Shown piece by piece: positions 19,901 through 27,696 of a stretch of DNA of 42,575 nucleotides. Each line of letters begins with the position of its first letter. The stretch's first letter is position 1. This stretch comes from UBA1672 sp965263215 (GTDB taxonomy: Bacteria; Pseudomonadota; Alphaproteobacteria; Micavibrionales; Micavibrionaceae). Location: the NCBI GenBank assembly GCA_965263215.1, contig CBDHGW010000003.1, positions 1-42,575 on the forward strand, in the 5' to 3' direction. A program made the translations under genes and the position numbers. The notes under the pieces are model-generated. The model did no database searches. It was not told where the DNA came from and saw only the letters and a list, made by a program, of their open reading frames with translations.

Positions 19901-21725
19901 AAATGAAGAAACGCGGTCGCGTAATGCGTCGATCAATGCGTCAAGTTCCGATGATGACACGGTTGTATTTCCTCTGTCTTCTGAAGAACCATATCGTCGA
20001 TATTATTGGTCTTATGATAAAGAGTTGGATGAGATTCTTGTCCACGATGACGATGCGGTTGATTTGGAGTGGTTGGAGAGCGGCAATGCGCCATTGCTTG
20101 ATAGTCACAGACATTATGGCGGGCTCGATGCTCAAATTGGCGTCATTAGAGACGCATGGCTTGAAAATTCAAGACTGTATGTAAAAGTTCAGTTTTCTAA
20201 ACGTCCCGATGCTCAAGCAATCATGGAAGACGTTAAGGCTGGTATTGTCAGAAACGTTTCCGTTGGTTATTCCGTTACAAAATATGAAATCGACGAAGAA
20301 AGCGGGACTTATAGGGTTATTGGTTGGAAACCTAAAGAAGCATCTTTCGTGCCGATTCCGGCAGATACTACAGTCGGCATGGGCCGATCTGATCAAAAAG
20401 AGGAGGCGTTAATGCCTGAAGCAAGTGGACTACCCGGCGTAACGCCTACAGACCAAGAGCGTGCTGAAGCGCTTGAAAATGCAATTAACGATATTACTGC
20501 ACTGGCTCAAGAGCACAATATTGCGGACATCGGTCGTTCATACATCGCAGGGTGTGTTGAGCGTGGCGAGACGCCATCAATTGAAGTGTTCCGAGGCATT
20601 GCCCGTTCAAATATTCCGTCTGACAAACCTCTTGTTAATACAGACATTGGTTTGAATGAAAGTGAGAAGCGTCAATTCTCCCTTTTTAATCTATCTCGTC
20701 ATATTTTTGGACTCGGTGATGCCGACTTTGAGGTTGAAGCGTCTGCCGCCGCTGTTAAAAAAATAGGTGATCTTCGTCACGGGGATTTCATGGTTCCTAC
20801 CGATGTCATGGGAACATGGGGTAATTTTCAGGTTGGTGACGTTCGTACGGATCAGATGGATTCGCGACAAATGCAGGCATTGGTTCGTGCTGCCCTTACT
20901 ACAGGATCGACCGGAACCAACAATATTTTGACTACTGACCACCTTGCAGGAAGTTTTATTGAAAATCTTCGAAATACTTCCGCAGTGATTGGAGCGGGTG
21001 CGACCGTATTGGAAGGGCTCGATAGCGATATTGAGATTCCCGGTGGCGACCAAAACATCCAAGCCAATTGGCTTGCATCGGAAGACGCGGACGCTGCCGA
21101 ATCGAATCCGACTTTCCGTAAAGTGTCGATGGCTCCGAAAGATGTCGCTGCTTATACCGACATGGGTCGTCGAATGTTGCAACAGGCGACAATCTCACTT
21201 GAGGCGTATGTTCGCGCACTATTGATTGAAGCGCATCGCATCGCTATTGACCATGCAGCACTGTACGGAACTGGTTTGACAGGTATTCCGGAAGGTGTTG
21301 CGAATGTGACCGGTATCGGGTCTGTCCTTTTCACCGCCGCCGTACCCACTCGTTCTGAAATTATCGATTTACGTACATCTGTTGCGTCAACGAATCGCGG
21401 GGCCGGTGGTCGTTTCCTCGGTAACTCCAACATGGTCGGCGATCTACAGAAAACAAAGGTTGATGCCGGTTCCGGTATCTTCTTGATGAACGATAGTGCC
21501 GACCGTCTGGTTGGTAACGCATTCCGCGAGACTAACCAGATCACCGATGGCGATTTGTTCTACGGTTACTGGCAAGATTTGCTGATCGGCATGTGGGGCG
21601 GATTGGAACTTGGTCGATCCACTGAGTCTAAGTTCTTGTCTGGTGGTTTGAGACTTCGTTCTATTCAGACTGTGGATACCGGCGTGACTCGCGTCGGATC
21701 GTTCGCTCTCGGAAATGACGGTTAA
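19887..21725 (+). CDS. Prohead protease-major capsid protein fusion (HK97 fold)
   Basis: One 612-residue polypeptide combines a maturation protease and the major capsid protein. Residues 1-168 are an S78-type protease: LLDSHRHYG (H74) and RNVSVGYSV (S125) carry the catalytic residues, then KPKEASFVPIPADTTVGMGR. A charged, helical scaffold-like segment follows (about 170-290), then the HK97-type capsid domain with EIPGGDQNIQANWLASEDAD, KDVAAYTDMGRRMLQQATIS and AHRIAIDHAALYGTG. Self-cleavage probably releases the capsid subunit near residues 280-300. ATG 19887 is preferred to GTG 19872. Confidence 0.9.
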   Translation: MKLHKNEETRSRNASINASSSDDDTVVFPLSSEEPYRRYYWSYDKELDEILVHDDDAVDLEWLESGNAPLLDSHRHYGGLDAQIGVIRDAWLENSRLYVKVQFSKRPDAQAIMEDVKAGIVRNVSVGYSVTKYEIDEESGTYRVIGWKPKEASFVPIPADTTVGMGRSDQKEEALMPEASGLPGVTPTDQERAEALENAINDITALAQEHNIADIGRSYIAGCVERGETPSIEVFRGIARSNIPSDKPLVNTDIGLNESEKRQFSLFNLSRHIFGLGDADFEVEASAAAVKKIGDLRHGDFMVPTDVMGTWGNFQVGDVRTDQMDSRQMQALVRAALTTGSTGTNNILTTDHLAGSFIENLRNTSAVIGAGATVLEGLDSDIEIPGGDQNIQANWLASEDADAAESNPTFRKVSMAPKDVAAYTDMGRRMLQQATISLEAYVRALLIEAHRIAIDHAALYGTGLTGIPEGVANVTGIGSVLFTAAVPTRSEIIDLRTSVASTNRGAGGRFLGNSNMVGDLQKTKVDAGSGIFLMNDSADRLVGNAFRETNQITDGDLFYGYWQDLLIGMWGGLELGRSTESKFLSGGLRLRSIQTVDTGVTRVGSFALGNDG

Positions 21726-21738
21726 AATTAACACATTG

Positions 21739-21765
21739 ATCGGTGCGTTATGGTAACGCACCGAT
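21739..21765 (+). promoter_or_regulatory. Stable hairpin after the capsid gene
   Basis: ATCGGTGCGTTA (21739-21750) pairs perfectly with TAACGCACCGAT (21754-21765) around a TGG loop. No T run follows. Its place right behind the capsid gene suggests protection of the abundant capsid mRNA 3' end or partial attenuation so that capsid is made in excess of downstream proteins. Confidence 0.7.
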
Positions 21766-21790
21766 AGGTTCAATTGTTTGGAGAATGTAA

Positions 21791-22024
21791 ATGTCCGGTG
21801 AAGGTGATAAAGGTAAAGCTAACGTTAGAGCACTGAAGGCTTTTCGACTTAAAGGAAGGACTGTGGTGGTCGGTGAAGTCGTTCCGAAAACGGATTTCGG
21901 TCATAAATCCGATTGGCAAAATTTGCTGAATATGGAGCCGCCACGTCTCGAAGAGACCAAAGATAATGTTGGTGTACCCAAAAAGAAACCATCTAGTGAC
22001 GGAATTCCGGGAGCGTCGTCGTAA
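21791..22024 (+). CDS. Small head-associated protein (77 aa)
   Basis: A Lys-rich N terminus, then a short beta segment (RTVVVGEVVPKTDF) and a disordered tail ending in SSDGIPGASS. Proteins with this 'KAFRL-G---GEVV' pattern are common directly after capsid genes in siphophages, but their exact role is unknown. TTTGGAG lies upstream of ATG 21791. Confidence 0.55.
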   Translation: MSGEGDKGKANVRALKAFRLKGRTVVVGEVVPKTDFGHKSDWQNLLNMEPPRLEETKDNVGVPKKKPSSDGIPGASS

Positions 22025-22029
22025 TCAAA

Positions 22030-22350
22030 ATGGTAGCGTCTTCATTTGATAGAGACTTAAAGTCTGTACTTACACCTAAAGAATTCGGTCAGGATGGCGG
22101 AATTCTATGGAACGGTGTGACTATTGAAGACGCTATTTTTGATGACGAGGATCGAGAAGTTTCGACAGGCGAGGGTGTTATACACATAATGCCTGTACCG
22201 ATGATAATCGGTCGTACATCTGATTTCGTGGGAATTGCCGGTGGTCAATTGGTAACTGTAGGGACTAAAGAATATACCGTATCGAATTGGCAAACTGATG
22301 GTTCTGGTATGATTGAGATCATGCTTAATTTTGTACGGAATGCTCCTTAA
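22030..22350 (+). CDS. Head-tail attachment protein (gpFII-like)
   Basis: The 106-residue beta-rich product has a pattern typical of FII-like stoppers: FDRDLKSVLTPKEFG at the N terminus, then IEDAIFDDEDRE and GTKEYTVSNWQTDGSGMIEI. It should bind the head connector and receive the tail. Gene order (capsid, small protein, FII-like, U-like, tube) agrees. Overlaps the next gene by one base. Confidence 0.7.
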   Translation: MVASSFDRDLKSVLTPKEFGQDGGILWNGVTIEDAIFDDEDREVSTGEGVIHIMPVPMIIGRTSDFVGIAGGQLVTVGTKEYTVSNWQTDGSGMIEIMLNFVRNAP

Positions 22351-22799
22351 TGTCTCATGTTCGCACACAGATAAGATCCGCTTTTAAAGCTGCATTGGAT
22401 GCAGGGTTGGGTAACGAATATGACGTATATTCGTCTCGTAAAAGTGCGATTAATCACGATCCTGAAAAAGTTGTCATTGATATCAGATTCGGAAACGATC
22501 AGACGTCTCAAAAAGAAACGATGTCGGATGCAAGAATCCATGTTGCAAGTTTATATGTGAGAGTACAGAGATCCGCACGTGAGGAAGAGCTTGACGACTT
22601 GTTGGATTCGGATGAGGTTAGCGTCATCAATTCCGTCGAAGCTCACGATTGGGGATCTTTGCTAGAGGAAAATCCGGAAGCTGTTCAGACTAATTGGTCT
22701 GGTGATGGAGACACTGGATACATTCTTGGATCTATCATCATTCGTTTTGACTTAGAATATCGAATCAACAGAGATGACCCGGAAACGGTGATCCAGTAG
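22350..22799 (+). CDS. Tail terminator protein (gpU-like)
   Basis: The 149-residue product opens with SHVRTQIRSAFKAALDAGLG and has the strand KVVIDIRFGN and ARIHVASLYVRVQRSAREEE, as in lambda gpU-like tail terminators, which cap the tube at its correct length. It lies directly before the tail tube gene. Confidence 0.7.
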   Translation: MSHVRTQIRSAFKAALDAGLGNEYDVYSSRKSAINHDPEKVVIDIRFGNDQTSQKETMSDARIHVASLYVRVQRSAREEELDDLLDSDEVSVINSVEAHDWGSLLEENPEAVQTNWSGDGDTGYILGSIIIRFDLEYRINRDDPETVIQ

Positions 22800-22810
22800 G
22801 AGATTAAAAA

Positions 22811-23200
22811 ATGGCGCGTTATAAAGGACATAATGGTTCGGTGACTGTAGGGGTTGCCACGGTTGGCGAAATTAAATCATTTGATGTGACTATTTCGGCT
22901 TCAGAGCTTGATGGTAGCATCATGGGGAGTGATTGGGCAGGTATTGAAACCGGTCAGAAATCGGCTTCTGGTACAATAAATGTCTTGCATGACCCTAACG
23001 ACGCTCAACAGAATTCGTTAGCTACCGGAAGTACTGTCGAGTTGCACTTGTATCCGGCAGGTAACACGTCAGGATTGCAGGAAATTACTGGTAACTTTGT
23101 TGTCACGTCTCAGAGCATGCAAAGTAATGTGAATGATTTGGTACAATCTACGTATGAAGTCAAAAACGTTGGATCTGTTACAATAGGGAATATAACATGA
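22811..23200 (+). CDS. Major tail tube protein
   Basis: 129 residues, nearly all beta, with GHNGSVTVGVATVGEIKSFD, the ISASELDGSIMGSDW turn and the C-terminal strand STYEVKNVGSVTIGN. This matches the fold and size of siphophage and GTA tube proteins. AGGAG precedes ATG 22811. Next to the tail assembly chaperone, which it overlaps by 4 bases, the identity is secure. Confidence 0.8.
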   Translation: MARYKGHNGSVTVGVATVGEIKSFDVTISASELDGSIMGSDWAGIETGQKSASGTINVLHDPNDAQQNSLATGSTVELHLYPAGNTSGLQEITGNFVVTSQSMQSNVNDLVQSTYEVKNVGSVTIGNIT

Positions 23201-23571
23201 TTGATGTGGACGATCTACTTCGGCAAGAGATTGGCGGATACAAGCTTTCTGAATGGAGCGGGTCTTTAGGTGGGAAGTCTGTTACGTTTTATGCAAAACC
23301 GATTTCGGCTGCGGATCTCGAAATTATCAAGCGTCACGAGCCTGATTTTTTGAGAGTTCAGACCGTTTCCGGTATGGCCAGATTGATCGTTATGAAGGCT
23401 GTGGATGCAAATGGAAGCAAGGTTTTCCAGAATAAACACTTGCCCATGATGAAGAATTTGGACATCGCACTTGTTGCGGACATGTTTAATTCCTTGTTCC
23501 AGAATCAGATGGATGAACCGGTTTCTATTGAGGAAGCTGCGGGAAACTCAGGGGCCGCTCAGATAGATTAG
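23197..23571 (+). CDS. Tail assembly chaperone, short (G-like) form
   Basis: The 124-residue product occupies the lambda G position between tube and tape measure. It includes KSVTFYAKPISAADLEII and SGMARLIVMKAVDANGSKVF, as in other GTA-like and lambda-like chaperones. It binds the tape measure protein during tail assembly. Near its 3' end the heptamer GGGAAAC (23541-23547) allows a -1 frameshift to a longer product. Confidence 0.8.
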   Translation: MIDVDDLLRQEIGGYKLSEWSGSLGGKSVTFYAKPISAADLEIIKRHEPDFLRVQTVSGMARLIVMKAVDANGSKVFQNKHLPMMKNLDIALVADMFNSLFQNQMDEPVSIEEAAGNSGAAQID

Positions 23572-23696
23572 TCTGTTACTATATAGCGGCAGAATTTTGC
23601 ATTGATGTTGATGTGGTGTGGCAATGGCCGGTTTCTAAGATAAATGAGCATTTAGCGTTTTTCGAAATCAGAAGGCAGGATCGTGAGAAAAGCTAA
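23197..23696 (+). CDS. Tail assembly chaperone, frameshifted (GT-like) form, join 23197-23547 and 23547-23696
   Basis: At G GGA AAC (23541-23547) the ribosome can slip back one base, as at lambda's GGGAAAG. The shifted frame then reads through to TAA at 23694-23696, adding about 49 residues that include YYIAAEFCIDVDVVWQWPVS and INEHLAFFEIRRQ, a recognisable T-type chaperone end ('HLAFFEI'). The total is about 166 residues. The extension has no start codon of its own, and its stop overlaps the tape measure ATG. Both the slippery site and the conserved shifted peptide support a real programmed frameshift. Confidence 0.85.
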
Positions 23697-25774
23697 TGGC
23701 ATTTAAAAACATCAATATCAAAGTCGGTGCATCTAACGGCACTCAACCTGCATTTGGTGCGGTCGAGCGCGGATTGCAACGTTTACGTGGCGAGATGATG
23801 CGTGCGAGTCGATCCAATCGGTCATTCATGCGTGGAATGACCGATAATCGTCGGACGATTCAACAAGTCGGTATGCAGGTATCTGACTTTTCGGTGCAGG
23901 TTGCTGGTGGTCAATCCGCAATACTTGCATTCACACAAAACGTACCTCAAGTCGTTCAAATGTTTGGAGCATGGGGTGGTGCAATAGCCGCTGTAATCAC
24001 GGTTCTTGGTACATTAGCTTTCATGTTATCACGGACCGGTGCGTCATTTAGTGAAATTACCGACATGCTCGGGCTGGCTACTGAAAAAGTTCAGTTCATC
24101 ACTAACGTGTTTTCTAAAATGGGGTCGTTATTTCTCGACACAATTAACGCACTTGTAAACCATTTCGATGTGTTGATAGTCACAATAGGTGTCGCGTTTG
24201 TCGTAAGCATTGTTCGTGCGGATATGGCGAGCAAGGGTTTGATGACTTCTATGATCGGCCTGCACGGGACAACCCGTATGTGGGCTGCATTGTCACTTGG
24301 AGCGGCGAAAGCCACTCATATTTTTGCAAATTCTCTAAGATTTCTCAGAGGTGCGATCATATCGACAGGTATCGGTGTTTTGATTGTGTCGGCGGGTTAT
24401 CTGATAGAAAGGATGTTTGCACTAAGAGACGCTACCGAATCATGGGGTAAAACTTTTTCTCTCACTTTCGGTGCTGCTATTGAAATTATACAGAGATTGC
24501 CGAAATTTTTTGCAATAGCAACGACATCAATGACGAGCAGTATCTTAAAATTCATTGGAAGCTTCAAAGACACTTTCGAGGGATTTACTGATAACGTTAT
24601 AGGTTCCACGAACCTATTTGTCGGTGCATTCATTGGTGCTTTTGCGGCCATTGAAATTGGTGCCGAGCAATTTGGCATGAAAGTCGCAAATGTCGGTAAA
24701 CGAATAGGTTCTGCGATTATCGAAGGTCTTGAGAGTCAAATCAACATCGCGATTGATGGAATAAATAAATTAATTGAACAGATTAATAAGATTCCAAATG
24801 TGACCATTGATGCGCTCGGTAAAGTTTCTTTCGATAAGCCTATTATCGAAGCTGCTGATGGTATCGCGGAAACCTATGAAAGAATGTCTCAGGCGTTTAA
24901 GGACGGTCTGAATGCGGAAATTATAGATTCTGAAAAGGTGAAGGAACAATTAGGTCTTATTGATCAACTTGGTGACTTTGGTCATGAATTAGCTAGTAAA
25001 TGGAACAATCAATTACTCAAAGAAATGCCCGCTGTTCAAGCAATGATTGAAGCTTTCGACAGTTTAAACGAAAAGACTTTCAATATTCGTGACGTGCTAG
25101 ATAAGATCGGTGAGGGTAAACCCGAGGACGATGAAGACGGTGAGGGTCGAGGTCGTGGTCGCGGTAGGAGTTTCAGAGAACCTAATTTTCGTCAGCGTTT
25201 TGCTAAATACACACCGATTGTTTCTGGATATAAAGGGCAAGGGGATGAGTGGGCAGAGGCCAATAAAGGCTTGGACCGTTTGATGAAAACGACCGATGAC
25301 CTGACACAGAGAATCGGTCAAGGTTTCAAGGACGGAATAGACGATCTTATTCGAAGTACGGAAGATTGGCGCGCACTCGCAACAGGTGTGCTACAGGATC
25401 TCGGATCGACTTTGATATCAAGCGTGCTAGATCCGTTGATCGAGGCAACGAGTGATTGGCTTCAATCGGTTGTCGGTGGTGCGTTTAAGTCCATGTTTAG
25501 TGGGAGTTTCGGCAGTGGTGGCGGAAACGTCAGTAGCTTCGAAGGTGGTGGTTTTACAGGACTAGGGTCGCGCGTCGGAGGTGTTGACGGACGAGGTGGT
25601 AAATTTGCCATCCTTCACCCTAACGAGACTGTGGTAGATCACACCAAGGGTCAGTCTTCCGGATCTGGGACTAACGTGACTATAAATGTCTCAGGTGTTA
25701 CAGATGTCGAATCGTTTAAAAATTCTCAGAGACAAATTGTGCGTGATTTGAGACAGGCGTTACAGGGCGGATAG
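23696..25774 (+). CDS. Tape measure protein
   Basis: The 692-residue product spans the tail lumen and sets its length. The N-terminal part is helical with VGMQVSDFSVQVAGGQSAIL, followed by hydrophobic segments at about residues 85-115, 155-175 and 220-245 that may enter the host membrane. A Gly/Arg/Asp-rich linker lies near 470-490. The C-terminal region (FEGGGFTGLGSRVGG, FAILHPNETVVDH) is typical of lambda-type tape measures. At about 1.5 angstroms per residue this predicts a tail of roughly 100 nm. It overlaps the chaperone stop and the next gene start. Confidence 0.9.
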   Translation: MAFKNINIKVGASNGTQPAFGAVERGLQRLRGEMMRASRSNRSFMRGMTDNRRTIQQVGMQVSDFSVQVAGGQSAILAFTQNVPQVVQMFGAWGGAIAAVITVLGTLAFMLSRTGASFSEITDMLGLATEKVQFITNVFSKMGSLFLDTINALVNHFDVLIVTIGVAFVVSIVRADMASKGLMTSMIGLHGTTRMWAALSLGAAKATHIFANSLRFLRGAIISTGIGVLIVSAGYLIERMFALRDATESWGKTFSLTFGAAIEIIQRLPKFFAIATTSMTSSILKFIGSFKDTFEGFTDNVIGSTNLFVGAFIGAFAAIEIGAEQFGMKVANVGKRIGSAIIEGLESQINIAIDGINKLIEQINKIPNVTIDALGKVSFDKPIIEAADGIAETYERMSQAFKDGLNAEIIDSEKVKEQLGLIDQLGDFGHELASKWNNQLLKEMPAVQAMIEAFDSLNEKTFNIRDVLDKIGEGKPEDDEDGEGRGRGRGRSFREPNFRQRFAKYTPIVSGYKGQGDEWAEANKGLDRLMKTTDDLTQRIGQGFKDGIDDLIRSTEDWRALATGVLQDLGSTLISSVLDPLIEATSDWLQSVVGGAFKSMFSGSFGSGGGNVSSFEGGGFTGLGSRVGGVDGRGGKFAILHPNETVVDHTKGQSSGSGTNVTINVSGVTDVESFKNSQRQIVRDLRQALQGG

Positions 25775-26442
25775 TGGTGCTAGAAGAAAGAATCCCTACA
25801 GATATTCGACCTGTCATGTCTGCCGGTGCAATGTGGGCTACAGAGATCAAACAGTCTCGATCCGGTCATGAATTTCGTAATAAGAGATGGGCCAATCCAT
25901 TAAGGGAGTATTCGATATCGTTCGGACCTAGATCCATGGACGATATTCAGAATGTCATGGGATTTACGTATAAGACGTCGGGTGCGTGGCTTGGCTTCAG
26001 GCTGAAGGACTGGTTCGATTTTAAATCTTGCGATCCGTTAGTTACACATCAGGCGACTGATTTATCTCTCGGTACTGGTGACGGATCGACGTATTATTTT
26101 CGACTCAATAAGACATATCCGGGGTCGTACACAAGGAGAATTTATAAACCTGTCGCAAACACAATTCTTGTTGCGATTGGTGGAGTTGTTCAGACACAAG
26201 GTACGCACTATTTCGTGGATTCTGTTAACGGAACGGTTGTTTTTAAAGATCCGCCATCGAATGGTTCGAGTTTGACATGGGGTGGGGAATTTGACGTACC
26301 GGTAAGATTCAGAGACGACATTTATGAAACGTTGTCTCAGTACTACGCATCCGGTTCGACTGGTTCGATATCGCTTAAAGAGTTGAGAGTTCGTGAAGAT
26401 ATCGACACGTCATCCTACGATGCTCAGAGGGCCGCACTGTGA
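25774..26442 (+). CDS. Distal tail protein, DUF2460 (GTA g12-like)
   Basis: The 222-residue product has the DUF2460 pattern: ERIPTDIRPVMSAGAMWATE, RRWANPL-type NKRWANPLREYSISFGPRS, and GFRLKDWFDFKS. In the Rhodobacter capsulatus GTA this gene (g12) makes the ring at the end of the tube. GTG start overlapping the tape measure stop by one base. It begins the block of four GTA-type tail tip genes in conserved order. Confidence 0.9.
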   Translation: MVLEERIPTDIRPVMSAGAMWATEIKQSRSGHEFRNKRWANPLREYSISFGPRSMDDIQNVMGFTYKTSGAWLGFRLKDWFDFKSCDPLVTHQATDLSLGTGDGSTYYFRLNKTYPGSYTRRIYKPVANTILVAIGGVVQTQGTHYFVDSVNGTVVFKDPPSNGSSLTWGGEFDVPVRFRDDIYETLSQYYASGSTGSISLKELRVREDIDTSSYDAQRAAL

Positions 26443-27278
26443 CAACCACCACTCTTTGTTACGCTTGGGAGATAGTACGCACTGATTCAGTCGCTTTCAG
26501 ACTTACGGATCATGATCAGAATGTATTGATCAATGGTCACACATTTAGCCCATCTTCTGGGATAATGACCACCAAGGTGGTCGAAACATTAGGTCTTCAG
26601 ACTGATGATTTCACATTGCAGGGATCGGTGGATGACGATTCGATCACTGAAGCTGATTTAGAATCTGGAAAGTTCGACGACGCATCGGTTAAAATCTGGT
26701 TGGTCAATTGGAGCGATCCTTCAGACTTACGAATGGTCTTTAACGGTAAATACGGCCCTATAAGACTGACTGATGATGGTTTTGAAACCGATCTGTTATC
26801 AATCGTTAATGCACTAACGAAGCCTAACGGTCGAGTGTATTCGAGACAGTGCGATGCTGTACTAGGTGACGCGAAGTGTAAATTTGACACAACTGGTGTG
26901 GCGAATCGTTTGACCACAACGGTAACTTTCAGAGACGGCCTAGGTGTAAGATTTTCCGATTTGACGTTTTATGTGAACGGATGGTTTTCTGATGGGACGC
27001 TCGTCACGTCTACGGGCAAACAGTACCCCATAAAATCACATTCCGGAAACAATTTGATCTTATGGGAAGAACCTGTCCCGGATATAAATGTCAATGACAC
27101 CGTGACCATCATTGTCGGATGTAACAAGACTTCGAAGATGTGTCGAGAAAGGTTTAATAATTTTGTTAATTTCAGAGGCTATGCAACACTAATGCCCGGA
27201 CAAGATTCATTAACTACTTATCCAATTAGAGGACACCAGACTTACGAAGGTGGGAGTTTGTTTGATCGAGATGATTAA
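26439..27278 (+). CDS. Tail hub protein, DUF2163 (GTA g13-like)
   Basis: The 279-residue product begins with a DUF2163-type region (CYAWEIVRTDSVAFRLTDHD) and ends with the phage-specific C-terminal domain (NNFVNFRGYATLMPG). Four cysteines (138, 147, 228, 235) in CDAVLGDAKC and CNKTSKMC fit the iron-sulfur site known for GTA hub proteins and for lambda gpL. GTG start with 4-base overlap upstream. Confidence 0.9.
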   Translation: MTTTTLCYAWEIVRTDSVAFRLTDHDQNVLINGHTFSPSSGIMTTKVVETLGLQTDDFTLQGSVDDDSITEADLESGKFDDASVKIWLVNWSDPSDLRMVFNGKYGPIRLTDDGFETDLLSIVNALTKPNGRVYSRQCDAVLGDAKCKFDTTGVANRLTTTVTFRDGLGVRFSDLTFYVNGWFSDGTLVTSTGKQYPIKSHSGNNLILWEEPVPDINVNDTVTIIVGCNKTSKMCRERFNNFVNFRGYATLMPGQDSLTTYPIRGHQTYEGGSLFDRDD

Positions 27279-27693
27279 TGAACGAGTCATTAAATCCGCC
27301 CACGAATGGATAGGTACTCCGTATGTCCATCAGCACACCACCAAGGGCGTCGGTTGTGACTGTCTCGGCATGGTTCGTGGAGTGTGGAGAGATGTTATCG
27401 GACCTGAACCTAGGAAAGCTCCCAATTATTCATCGCGATGGGACGAGGTTGACACACAAGAGGTTCTATTAAATACGGCAAAAGAACTCTTTATTGAGAC
27501 GGATCAGCTTGTTCCGGGATGCGTCATTGTTTTTAGAATGCGTGCTCGATATGTTGCAAAACATTGTGGAATATTGGTGAGTAGAGATAAAATGATTCAT
27601 GCTTATCAGGGACACAGTGTCGAGAAGACACAGTTTGGTGATTTCTGGCAAAGTCGAATTGCATTCATAGGACTCTTTCCGCAAGAGGTTTAA
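27271..27693 (+). CDS. Tail tip NlpC/P60 peptidase (GTA g14-like)
   Basis: A cysteine peptidase of about 140 residues: catalytic Cys in VGCDCLGMVRGVW, His in AKHCGILVS and a third polar residue in MIHAYQGHSVEK. In GTAs and lambda (gpK) this enzyme sits at the tail tip and locally opens peptidoglycan for DNA entry. ATG 27271 overlaps the hub gene stop; a GTG at 27250 is the in-frame alternative. Flanked by hub and megatron genes in GTA order. Confidence 0.9.
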   Translation: MINERVIKSAHEWIGTPYVHQHTTKGVGCDCLGMVRGVWRDVIGPEPRKAPNYSSRWDEVDTQEVLLNTAKELFIETDQLVPGCVIVFRMRARYVAKHCGILVSRDKMIHAYQGHSVEKTQFGDFWQSRIAFIGLFPQEV

Positions 27694-27696
27694 TCA

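Noticed and set aside
20691..21544. Long minus-strand frames opposite the capsid gene
   Set aside because: They mirror a strongly supported capsid gene and have low-complexity, shadow-like composition.
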